A DNA stretch of 64,000 nucleotides from Neolewinella aurantiaca (lineage in GTDB: Bacteria; Bacteroidota; Bacteroidia; Chitinophagales; Saprospiraceae). The notes below the pieces were generated by a model. It was not told where the DNA came from, searched no databases, and was given only the letters and a program-made list of their open reading frames with translations. The position numbers and the translations under genes were made by a program. The stretch is taken from positions 1-64,000 of the forward strand of contig NZ_VOXD01000031.1 of NCBI RefSeq assembly GCF_008014675.1. The letters run 5' to 3'. This document shows, piece after piece, positions 44,124 through 51,894 of this stretch. Position 1 is the first letter of the stretch; every line of letters begins with the position of its first letter.

Positions 44124-44810
44124 CTATTTGTTCGGGAGTTTAAGCAGGGTGGAGGTCCAGAACCAAAGCATCTCTTCCAGCCGTTCGCTGAGGTCATCGC
44201 CAGACTTAAGGTCGGTGAGTTGGGGGATGTGGCCTGCGAAATACGGATGGTTATGGGCCATCTCGAACAAAGAGGTGGCGAGGGTTCTGGGGTAGGGGAA
44301 GTCAGGGTTTACTGCGAGGAGGAGTTGGCAGATCTCATCGCTCAGGCTTTTGTAGCCGTGGAATACACCTTTATTATTCTGTTGGTCCACGCTTTTGGTG
44401 TGATAGGCTTTAGAGCCTTCGCTGATCACGATCTGGTGGAGCTTACGCTCGTCGATATAAGGCACGCCGGGGTTGTCCACGAAAGGCCGGGTGAGGGCCG
44501 CAATTGCAGCTTTCAGTCGTTCATCGGGTTCTGCCTTCCCGGCAATGTCGCGGTTGACGAGGTGGTGTACCCAGTCCCAGTACCAGTTAACGAGGTACAA
44601 CAGCAGCTGGTGTTTGTTACTGAAATAACGGTAGACGCTCGCTTCTGCCGATCCGAGTCTGGCGGCCAGCTTTTTAAAGTTGAACGCTTCCAGCCCCAGT
44701 TCATCCATCAGGTGAATAGAATTGGAAAGAATCCTGCGGCCCAGGTCGGTATCTTGCGGATCTCTTAAAAAAAGTTCCGGAGCAGGAAGAATGCGTACCT
44801 GAATGGCCAT
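44124..44810 (-). CDS. TetR-family regulator
   Basis: 228 residues from the ATG at 44810; the 21 upstream in-frame residues are not protein-like. The N-terminal helix-turn-helix is ELGLEAFNFKKLAARLGSAEASVYRYFSNKHQLLLY (~30-68, motif core LAARLGSAEASVYRYF). The remainder is a helical ligand-binding region. It is immediately downstream of galK on the same strand (37 nt gap), so the two may be co-transcribed. The ligand and targets are unknown; control of galK is possible but only proximity supports it. Confidence 0.88.
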   Translation of the reverse strand: MAIQVRILPAPELFLRDPQDTDLGRRILSNSIHLMDELGLEAFNFKKLAARLGSAEASVYRYFSNKHQLLLYLVNWYWDWVHHLVNRDIAGKAEPDERLKAAIAALTRPFVDNPGVPYIDERKLHQIVISEGSKAYHTKSVDQQNNKGVFHGYKSLSDEICQLLLAVNPDFPYPRTLATSLFEMAHNHPYFAGHIPQLTDLKSGDDLSERLEEMLWFWTSTLLKLPNK

Positions 44811-44847
44811 AGTCTGTAGCTTAATTAATTCTTTGAAAGGGGAAACA

Positions 44848-46008
44848 CTAAATAAGACGAGTGCCAGGGCCAATTGTAACCTCGTAAAACTCGGGTTGCT
44901 GGTCGTACTTCATGGCGTACACCAACGACAGGTGGTCTTTCAGGGCGGGAATACTATCGGTCTTAACGAGGTTGATCGTACAGCCACCAAAGCCTCCTCC
45001 CATGATTCGTGAGCCAGCAACAAGCTCGGCGAAATGCTCCACCGCTTCACGCTGCAGGAAATCCACCTCGGCACAACTGACTTCAAAGTCGTCCCGCAGG
45101 CCGGCATGAGTTGCGTTCAGCAACTTGCCCGCCGTAGTGGCGTCGCCCTCGTTTAGTGCCCGTGCCATTTCTTCGACCCGTTGGTTTTCGGAAATCACGT
45201 ACTGAGCCCGGCTACGCTCTTTCGCCGAAAGCTTCGCCTCGACGGCTGAGAGTTGCTCATCCGTCGCGTGGCTGAGGCAATTGACGTCAGGGTTAACAGC
45301 CCGAATAGCTGCCAGCGCTGCTGCACATTCTTTCACCCGTACGGGGTACTCACTGCTGCCTAACTCGTGGGTAACCATAGAGTTTACCAGTATCCAGGAA
45401 TATCCCGGCAGATCTGCGACAACGGGCGTGAAGTGTAATGTTTCGCAATCCAGCTTTATCGGGCCGTCAGCAGAGCCGTTGAGGCTCGCAAACTGATCCA
45501 TGATGCCGGTGGGTACGCCGATATAGTTGTTGCTGCTGCGGCGGCACAAGACGGCCAGCTGCGGCCGGCCGATGCCGGCCCCGGTAACTTCGTTGAGCAA
45601 GAAGGCCATGCCGCCCTCCAGGGCGGCAGAACTGCTCATTCCCGATCCACGGGGGACGTTGCCGCCAAAAACAATCTCCAGTGCGGGTACTTCGTGGCCA
45701 AGTAGCTGAAACTCGTGTACGATTCCTGCAAGGTAGTCTACCCAAAGCTCCCCCGTCTTCTTTGTACCTACGGGTAAGGAAAGCGTAAACTGTTCATTCA
45801 GGTCGACCGCATGCAGCCGTAAGGCATTACCTTCAATCGGGCGGGCGTAGAACTCGATGCCTTTGTCGATCGCAGCTGGCATGACCAGTCCTCCGGTATA
45901 GTCGGTATGTTCCCCGATGATATTGATCCGCCCGGGAGAGTGAAGCGCAAAGGGGAATTCTGAACCAGATGAATGATCAGCTAAATAGCTTTTGATGTGA
46001 GGCAGCAT
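44848..46008 (-). CDS. galK: Galactokinase
   Basis: 386 residues; phosphorylates galactose to galactose-1-phosphate with ATP in the Leloir pathway. The GHMP-family signature GRINIIGEHTDYTGG is at ~26-40 and the glycine-rich ATP loop PRGSGMSSSAALEGG near 116. GGGFGGCTINLV lies near the C-terminus. The usual galactokinase length is matched. No galT or galE is adjacent in this window. The TetR gene follows by 37 nt. Confidence 0.95.
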   Translation of the reverse strand: MLPHIKSYLADHSSGSEFPFALHSPGRINIIGEHTDYTGGLVMPAAIDKGIEFYARPIEGNALRLHAVDLNEQFTLSLPVGTKKTGELWVDYLAGIVHEFQLLGHEVPALEIVFGGNVPRGSGMSSSAALEGGMAFLLNEVTGAGIGRPQLAVLCRRSSNNYIGVPTGIMDQFASLNGSADGPIKLDCETLHFTPVVADLPGYSWILVNSMVTHELGSSEYPVRVKECAAALAAIRAVNPDVNCLSHATDEQLSAVEAKLSAKERSRAQYVISENQRVEEMARALNEGDATTAGKLLNATHAGLRDDFEVSCAEVDFLQREAVEHFAELVAGSRIMGGGFGGCTINLVKTDSIPALKDHLSLVYAMKYDQQPEFYEVTIGPGTRLI

Positions 46009-46146
46009 AATGTTATTTATCTCAACGCTAAAGCGCAGAAAGCGAATGACTGTGTTTTCTCCGGCAAGAGATGGTGGCGCGCGGAAACCTGACTTCGGGC
46101 AGCAGGAAGGCCGCAGACAGGTTTTTCCGCGCTCCTCTACGCGAAG

Positions 46147-46869
46147 CTACTCACTGTCATCCATCGTGTGGAAGACGTTTGCAACATCGTCGTCTTCTTC
46201 CAGCTTTTCGATCAGAACCAGGACATCGTCCACTTCCGAGTCGGTCAGCTTCTTGGTGTGGGTCGGTATACGGATGAGTTCTGCTTTGGCCACTTCGATC
46301 TTGCGTTTCTCGAGCTCGTCCCGCAGGGTGGCAAAGTCTTCGAATGCGGTGTAAAAGTTGATCTCGTCTTCTTCCTTCTCGATGCTGTCGAGGCCGAAGT
46401 CGATCAGTTCGAGCTCGAGTTCTTCGAGGTCGCCATCAAAGTTCTCTTCTTTAACGATGAACTGGCCCTTACGGACAAACATATAGTCTACCGAACCATT
46501 GGTGCCGAGGCTGCCTCCGTACTTATTGAAGGCGTGGCGGATACTGGCTACGGTGCGGTTGTTGTTGTCTGATGTTGCTTCAACGAACACAGCTATGCCG
46601 TGGGGCCCGTAGCCCTCGAAAGTTACCTCTTCGTAAGCAGAGGTGTCTTTATCTGTTGCCCGTTTGATGGCTGCATCAATATTGGCCTTAGGCATGTTCA
46701 CGGCCTTGGCGTTGTTCATCGCCAGGCGAAGCCTCGGGTTGTAATCCGGGTCAGGACCACCTTCTTTGATGGCGATGTTGATCTCACGACCAACTTTAGT
46801 AAAGGCTTTGGCCATGCCCGCCCAGCGTTTCATTTTCGCTGCTTTGCGGTATTCAAATGCGCGTCCCAT
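46147..46869 (-). CDS. YebC/PmpR-family protein
   Basis: 240 residues; the YebC/TACO1 family member has three domains. Signatures include MGRAFEYRKAAKMKRWAGMAKAF at the start and ALNNAK-like NMPKANIDAAIKRATDKD, with GYGPHGIAVFVEATSDNNNRT. YebC proteins act in translation of difficult sequences or, in some bacteria, as transcription regulators. A perfect TATATTTG box lies on the minus strand at 46893-46900, 23 nt before the ATG. Confidence 0.93.
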   Translation of the reverse strand: MGRAFEYRKAAKMKRWAGMAKAFTKVGREINIAIKEGGPDPDYNPRLRLAMNNAKAVNMPKANIDAAIKRATDKDTSAYEEVTFEGYGPHGIAVFVEATSDNNNRTVASIRHAFNKYGGSLGTNGSVDYMFVRKGQFIVKEENFDGDLEELELELIDFGLDSIEKEEDEINFYTAFEDFATLRDELEKRKIEVAKAELIRIPTHTKKLTDSEVDDVLVLIEKLEEDDDVANVFHTMDDSE

Positions 46870-47166
46870 GGAATCTGATTTTAATTGGACGGCAAATATA
46901 GCAAGCTAAAAATGGAGTAGTATATAAAGGTGCTGGAAATTAGGATAAGCGCAAAGCCAGTGGGCCCCTTCCGGGCTTTTATTGAGCCGTCTTCCGGAAA
47001 TCTGACGTTTTATGACAAACAAATTCAGTTCTTTTCAGAACCATTTCATTCACCCGAACATTAGGACGGCACCACCGTGTTAAAAGACTTATAAGTGACT
47101 GTGCCTGGTCACTCTCGTCTTAACCCGGGGCTAAAGAGTGTTTTACAAACCCGAACCAAATACTAA
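46870..47166. other. Divergent intergenic region, YebC / SDR
   Basis: It holds the yebC promoter box. The part next to the SDR gene (47000-47166) has no clear TAnnTTTG box and no repeat that I can identify. The middle contains a short AT-rich stretch around 47010-47050. Confidence 0.35.
46893..46900 (-). promoter_or_regulatory. -7 box of the yebC-type gene
   Basis: The minus strand reads TATATTTG, a perfect match to TAnnTTTG, with a leader of about 20 nt. Confidence 0.6.
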
Positions 47167-48000
47167 ATGAACTATCAACCTTACATCGGCAAAACGGCTA
47201 TCGTGACTGGAGCGGCCAATGGAATTGGCTTCGCCATCGCCAAGCACTTGCTGCACGAAGGAGCAAACGTTGTTGTAAACGACATTGATCAGGAAGCAGC
47301 GGATATTGCCGTCGATAAGATCAATAAAAGTTGTGAATACTGCGACGCCCGCGCCTACGCCATCGCCGGCGATGCCGGCGACCCGGTCTTTATCCGCAAG
47401 ATGGTGGATTTTGCCGCCAAAATAGAGAACAGCAAGCTCGACATGATCGTAGCCAACGCAGGACTTACCGAATTCGGTGATTTCTTCGAGTTCAGCCCGG
47501 AAAGCTTTCAGAAGGTGGTTGATCTCAACCTGAGGGGAGCTTTTTTCCTCTCCCAAACGGCCGCAAAGCTGATGAAGGAACAAGGCGGTGGCGGCAATAT
47601 CGTCCTTATCGGCTCCAACGTAGGCGCACGGGCGTACAAAAACCTTGCGGCCTACGGAATGTCGAAGGCCGGTATCAGTATGTTGGCCAAGCAACTTGTA
47701 TTGCCCCTGGGGCCACTAGGTATCAGTATCAATTGTGTGTCTCCGGGAGCAACGCTCACCGAGCGAACGATGGAGGAAGAACCGGACTACGCCGGGATAT
47801 GGTCGAAGCTGAACCCGAACGGGAGAGTGGGAATGCCCGAAGACATCGCCCATACGGTTGCTTTTATGCTGAGCCCGCAGGCACGTCATATTACCGGACA
47901 AACCCTGCTCGTCGATGGAGGCTGGACCGCTTACGGGCCTTCGCCCTTTACCGCAGAACGCCTCCGAAACGACCTGCCCAACGGCGTGTCTGTTCAGTAA
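47167..48000 (+). CDS. Short-chain dehydrogenase/reductase
   Basis: 277 residues of the classical SDR fold: cofactor motif GAANGIGFAIAK (TGxxxGIG) at ~18, NDIDQ acidic tip, NAG at ~98, catalytic serine region (LIGSNVG), and the Tyr-x-x-x-Lys pair YGMSK at ~162. SDRs use NAD(P)H to reduce or oxidise carbonyl/alcohol groups. The substrate cannot be assigned; 3-oxoacyl-ACP reductase-like or sugar dehydrogenases share this pattern. A dispersed repeat begins 8 nt after the stop. Confidence 0.9.
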   Translation: MNYQPYIGKTAIVTGAANGIGFAIAKHLLHEGANVVVNDIDQEAADIAVDKINKSCEYCDARAYAIAGDAGDPVFIRKMVDFAAKIENSKLDMIVANAGLTEFGDFFEFSPESFQKVVDLNLRGAFFLSQTAAKLMKEQGGGGNIVLIGSNVGARAYKNLAAYGMSKAGISMLAKQLVLPLGPLGISINCVSPGATLTERTMEEEPDYAGIWSKLNPNGRVGMPEDIAHTVAFMLSPQARHITGQTLLVDGGWTAYGPSPFTAERLRNDLPNGVSVQ

Positions 48001-48007
48001 ACCCGCC

Positions 48008-48029
48008 TTGCATCCTGCGTCCCCGCCCC
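48008..48029 (+). repeat. Dispersed REP-like repeat, copy 10 (CATCC variant)
   Basis: The copy begins TTGCATCCTGCGTCCCCGCC, the variant with an extra T (CATCCTGCG instead of CACCTGCG). It starts 8 nt after the SDR stop. Confidence 0.7.
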
Positions 48030-48105
48030 AACCGGCTTTGTTCTTATTTCAGTTCTTATTTGGCGGTTCGCTTATCAAAGCGGTACTTTCAGACCCAAAT
48101 TTAAA

Positions 48106-49413
48106 TTGATGATAAGCTTGGGATTACACTGGAAAATTTTGATAGGTATGGTTGTCGGGGTGGCTTTCGGCCTCCTGGCGGTGAATGTGGGTTGGGGTGA
48201 GTTTGTGGTCGACTGGATCAAGCCTTTCGGTACCATCTTCATCAACTGCCTGAAACTGATCGCAATACCGTTGATCGTTGCCAGTCTAATCAAGGGAATC
48301 ACCGACCTGAAGGACATTTCCAAGCTATCCGCAATGGGGGGGCGTACCATTGGTATTTACGTAGGTACAACCGTCCTTGCCATCGTCATCGGCCTGGGAA
48401 TTGTAAACCTCGTAGGCCCGGGTCGCGGCCTCGACGAGTCTACCCGCGACAGTCTCCTCAACGATTTTGCCTCCGATGCCGGAGCACGTATCGATGCTGC
48501 CGCTGCGCAGCGGGAGGCAGGTCCGTTGCAAGCCCTCGTGGACCTGGTGCCCGACAACATCGTCGGTGCTGCAACCAGCAACGGAAACATGCTGCAGGTG
48601 ATCTTCTTCGTCATCTGTTTTGGTATTGGCCTTATCCTCATCGACCCTAAGAAGGCGAAGCCCGTAAAGGACTTTTTCGACGGGGTCAACGATGTTATTC
48701 TGAAATTGATCGACCTCATCATGATGGCGGCGCCCTATGGCGTATTCGCCCTGCTTGCAGCTCTGGTGGTGGATGCCCCGAGCACCGATCTGTTCATGGC
48801 GCTGCTGTACTATTCCCTCTGTGTTTTGGCTGGTTTGGGCCTTATGATCGGCGTGGTTTATCCCGCCCTGGTAAAGGTATTCACCGGCCGCAGCCCCGGC
48901 TTTTTCTTCAAGGGTATCAGCCCCGCTCAGTTGCTGGCTTTCTCTACGAGCTCAAGTGCTGCAACGCTGCCGGTAACGATGGAAAGGGTGGAGGAACACC
49001 TGGGAGTAGATGAGGAAGTGACCTCCTTTGTGCTCCCGATTGGCGCAACAATTAATATGGATGGTACGAGTCTTTACCAGGCCGTTGCGGCAGTATTCAT
49101 CGCTCAGGCTTACGGAATGGACCTCGACCTGATGACCCAGTTGGGCATCATCACTACGGCACTGGCGGCGAGTATCGGCTCAGCAGCAGTGCCTGGCGCT
49201 GGTATGGTAATGCTCGTGATCGTGCTCGGTCAGGCGGGCATCCCCGAAGCGGGGCTTGCGCTCATCTTCGCGGTAGACCGTCCGTTGGATATGTGCCGTA
49301 CGGTCGCCAACGTCACCGGAGACGCAACGGTAGCGATGCTGGTGGCCAAATCGGTCGATAAGCTCGGCGAGCCGCAGGAGCGCAAGATCGATGATTTCTA
49401 CAAGGCCGAGTAG
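48106..49413 (+). CDS. Dicarboxylate/amino acid:cation symporter (DAACS family)
   Basis: 435 residues with about eight membrane helices. The characteristic serine-rich re-entrant loop STSSSAATLPVTM is near residue 285, followed by LPIGATINMDGTSLYQAVAAVF and the C-terminal cation/substrate-binding DRPLDMCRTVANVTGDA. These GltP/DctA-like carriers take up glutamate, aspartate or C4-dicarboxylates with Na+ or H+. A second in-frame ATG one codon later is an alternative start. A dispersed repeat overlaps the last base of the stop codon. Confidence 0.93.
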   Translation: MMISLGLHWKILIGMVVGVAFGLLAVNVGWGEFVVDWIKPFGTIFINCLKLIAIPLIVASLIKGITDLKDISKLSAMGGRTIGIYVGTTVLAIVIGLGIVNLVGPGRGLDESTRDSLLNDFASDAGARIDAAAAQREAGPLQALVDLVPDNIVGAATSNGNMLQVIFFVICFGIGLILIDPKKAKPVKDFFDGVNDVILKLIDLIMMAAPYGVFALLAALVVDAPSTDLFMALLYYSLCVLAGLGLMIGVVYPALVKVFTGRSPGFFFKGISPAQLLAFSTSSSAATLPVTMERVEEHLGVDEEVTSFVLPIGATINMDGTSLYQAVAAVFIAQAYGMDLDLMTQLGIITTALAASIGSAAVPGAGMVMLVIVLGQAGIPEAGLALIFAVDRPLDMCRTVANVTGDATVAMLVAKSVDKLGEPQERKIDDFYKAE

Positions 49414-49433
49414 GCGCGAACGCAGGATGCAAA
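49413..49433 (-). repeat. Dispersed REP-like repeat, copy 11 (overlaps a stop codon)
   Basis: The copy GGCGCGAACGCAGGATGCAA (first base is the last base of the symporter TAG) continues one base further with A. This is the CATCC variant in reverse orientation. Confidence 0.8.
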
Positions 49434-49631
49434 GGCGGGTTTTTAAAAGCAGGATACGTAACCCTGCTGTCAGGTACTACGTCTATTGTTAGCACGTAAC
49501 AGCTCTGAGTTTTGCGATACTGCGTTTACAGCAGGCGCTGCTTCAGCAGCAGACTTAGTTATTCAAGGCTCCGTTGAAGCGCGGACCTGCCGGAGGCGGA
49601 TATGCGAAAAGCGATAAGGGCTATGCGATTT

Positions 49632-49719
49632 GGGCGCAAACCAGATCGTCGTGATTGCTTTTCCCCAGCGCAGCGGTGGGGGGAGGCAGGGAGGGGGTTG
49701 AGCGACAATATAGTTTGCT
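49632..49719. repeat. ~88-bp palindromic element, copy 2
   Basis: The left arm GGGCGCAAACCAGATCGT differs by one base from copy 1 at 31573. The interior CCCCAGCGCAGCGG is shared. The right arm is degenerate (ACAATATAGTTTGC). Confidence 0.7.
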
Positions 49720-49845
49720 ATTCAGCTGTACATCAGTATATAATAGATAATATTAGGTGGTGTTCGAAGTGCAATGCGTATTGCAGTCCACCTGACCAAT
49801 TTATAATATATAGCAATATTGGTTTTAATAATGGGGGGAGTGCCG

Positions 49846-49853
49846 TATCTTGA
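49846..49853 (+). promoter_or_regulatory. Possible -7 box of the first DUF3857 gene
   Basis: TATCTTGA lies 70 nt before the TTG start at 49924. An ATG at 49831 upstream of this box is therefore unlikely to be the start. Confidence 0.45.
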
Positions 49854-49923
49854 CATAGAATTTTCTGAAAAACCCATTTTGTGCATTGCGCACAAGTTAC
49901 CCATACAAACAACCGTCTGTCTC

Positions 49924-51894
49924 TTGAAAAACAGTCCATTTACCACCCTATTCGTTTGCCTTTTATTATTCACCGGAACACTTTTCGCCCAGAAAGACGA
50001 GGTCAAATTCGGAAAAATCCCCGATGCAGACCGGGAGATGATGTCGCACCCCACCGACTCTACAGCGGAAGCATTCGTTCTACACGATTTGCTGAGCCTC
50101 GAGTTTGTTCAGAACACCGACGGCGCACCGATGACAAAAGAGTACCGCCACCGCAGGTTGAAGCTTTTCACTGCGGCAAGTTTTGACCGCGCAGACATCG
50201 AAATCATTTACCACCGCGAGAGCGACCGGGTAAACACCCTGAAAGGCGTTGTTCATTTCCCCGACGGATCATCTAAAAAACTGTCCAGGTCTGACTTCAT
50301 CCGTGAACGCTACGATGAAGATTACGACATCTGCAAGTTTACCTTTCCCGGCGTTAGGGAGGGAGCCATCATTGAGTACAGCTACGTGAAGACGGATGAA
50401 TACATCGTAATTCCCAGTCGTTACTTCTTTCAGGAAGACATCCCCGTTCGTTGGGCAGAGTACCGGGCAGTAATTCCTCCGTATTTCAAATACGTCAGTT
50501 TGTCTACGGCAGCGAAAAATTATACCATTAACAGTGTCAAAACGGTAAACGGAAATTACGGCAGCCAGAACCTCAAGCACACGGGAATCCGCTGGGTGAT
50601 GAAGGACCTGCCGGCCTACAGTATCCAGCCTTACATCAACAACTTCAGCGATTACCTGCCCCAGGTGAAGTTGCAGCTGCAGACGGTCCATTATCCAGGT
50701 CAGGCTCCTCACAATATTTTTTCCGATTGGCAAAAAACCACCGAGGAAATTGACGACTGGATCGATTTCGGGAAAGCGTACCGTAATGATATAAACAGCA
50801 ACAAGGTCTGGAAGGAAGTCGAGCCTCTGCTCGCGGGTGCAACCACCGATCAGGAGAAAGCTAAGGTGCTGTACGATTTTGTTGCGGGCAAAATCAGCTG
50901 GGACGGGAACTACCGCTGGACGGCAGATTTGACCCCAAACAAGGTATTCAGTAACGCCCGGGGATCCAGCGGCGAAATGAGTATCCTCCTGCTCGCCTTG
51001 CTTCGGCAGGCAAATATTGAAGCCAAACCCCTGATAGTTCCACTGCGCAATGGCGGAGCACCGCTGGAGATATACCCGCTCCTCAACCAGTTCGATCACC
51101 TCATGGTACTTGCCACGCTCGATGGCAAAGACGTTCTCCTGGACCCCAATACCATACTTCGTCCCATGGGCCTGCCCCGGATTCCGGCACTAAACCACCG
51201 TGCTTTCGTTGCCGATCCGGAAAACCCCCATTGGATCGATGTGAGCGCTCCCCGGGCAGTCAAGATCACTCAGGTCAACATGAGCCTCGATGCCGAAGGA
51301 ATGGCTGATGTCGGGTTAGAGGCCAACCTTAAAAGCTACTACGGCGTCACGGCCCGCGAAAAGCTGGAAGAAATGGAGAACGATAATGAATTCCCAATCC
51401 TGGACGAAGTGATTGAAGCTTATCCGGAAACCGAACTTGTAAACAAGGAAGTCGACAAGGGAGAAGACAACAGCGGACCACTGAACCTTAAGTTGAACCT
51501 CAAAGTACCGATTGCGCAGGCTGTAGACGATTATTTATACCTGCAGCCAGTCCTCTTCCCTGTTCTGGATGAAGGGCTGGACGATGTGGAGCAGCGTTTG
51601 TTTCCCGTAGATTTTGCTTACCCCTGGCAGGAACGTTACATCGCCAGTATTACCATTCCTGAAGGGTACGTGGTCGATGAACTACCCGCTTCGGAGCGTA
51701 TCGTATCGGAAGACAATACCTTTGTTGTCACCTTCGCATCAGAGGATAAAGGAAACGGAGTAATAGGAGTCAATTTCAATGTCTCTGTAAAACAGACCGT
51801 ATATCCGGCAAATGAATATGCCGGCCTGCGGGAAATGTTCCGACGGGTAATCAATTGCCAGGAGGCCACTATTGTACTCAAAAAAGCTGAATAA
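49924..51894 (+). CDS. DUF3857 / transglutaminase-like protein, first of two tandem paralogues
   Basis: 656 residues if translation starts at the TTG at 49924, which gives a proper signal peptide (NSPFTTLFVCLLLFTGTLFAQ). The DUF3857 domain spans ~60-220 (KEYRHRRLKLFTAASFDRADIEI, FPGVREGAIIEYSYVKTDEY). A transglutaminase-like domain spans ~290-400 (KVLYDFVAGKISWDGNYRWT, GSSGEMSILLLALLRQANIEA, FDHLMVLA); the catalytic cysteine position appears to be serine (SSGEMS), so activity is doubtful. Then follows a beta-rich C-terminal domain. The second paralogue starts in a 1-nt overlap. The family is common in Bacteroidota and of unknown role. Confidence 0.85.
   Translation: MKNSPFTTLFVCLLLFTGTLFAQKDEVKFGKIPDADREMMSHPTDSTAEAFVLHDLLSLEFVQNTDGAPMTKEYRHRRLKLFTAASFDRADIEIIYHRESDRVNTLKGVVHFPDGSSKKLSRSDFIRERYDEDYDICKFTFPGVREGAIIEYSYVKTDEYIVIPSRYFFQEDIPVRWAEYRAVIPPYFKYVSLSTAAKNYTINSVKTVNGNYGSQNLKHTGIRWVMKDLPAYSIQPYINNFSDYLPQVKLQLQTVHYPGQAPHNIFSDWQKTTEEIDDWIDFGKAYRNDINSNKVWKEVEPLLAGATTDQEKAKVLYDFVAGKISWDGNYRWTADLTPNKVFSNARGSSGEMSILLLALLRQANIEAKPLIVPLRNGGAPLEIYPLLNQFDHLMVLATLDGKDVLLDPNTILRPMGLPRIPALNHRAFVADPENPHWIDVSAPRAVKITQVNMSLDAEGMADVGLEANLKSYYGVTAREKLEEMENDNEFPILDEVIEAYPETELVNKEVDKGEDNSGPLNLKLNLKVPIAQAVDDYLYLQPVLFPVLDEGLDDVEQRLFPVDFAYPWQERYIASITIPEGYVVDELPASERIVSEDNTFVVTFASEDKGNGVIGVNFNVSVKQTVYPANEYAGLREMFRRVINCQEATIVLKKAE

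Larger units (their letters stand above)
49414..49923. other. Long intergenic region before the DUF3857 pair
   Basis: It holds a dispersed repeat copy at its left edge, the palindromic element at 49632-49719, and a TATCTTGA box at 49846-49853. The AT-rich segment around 49735-49830 is suggestive of a regulatory region. No gene seen. Confidence 0.45.
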
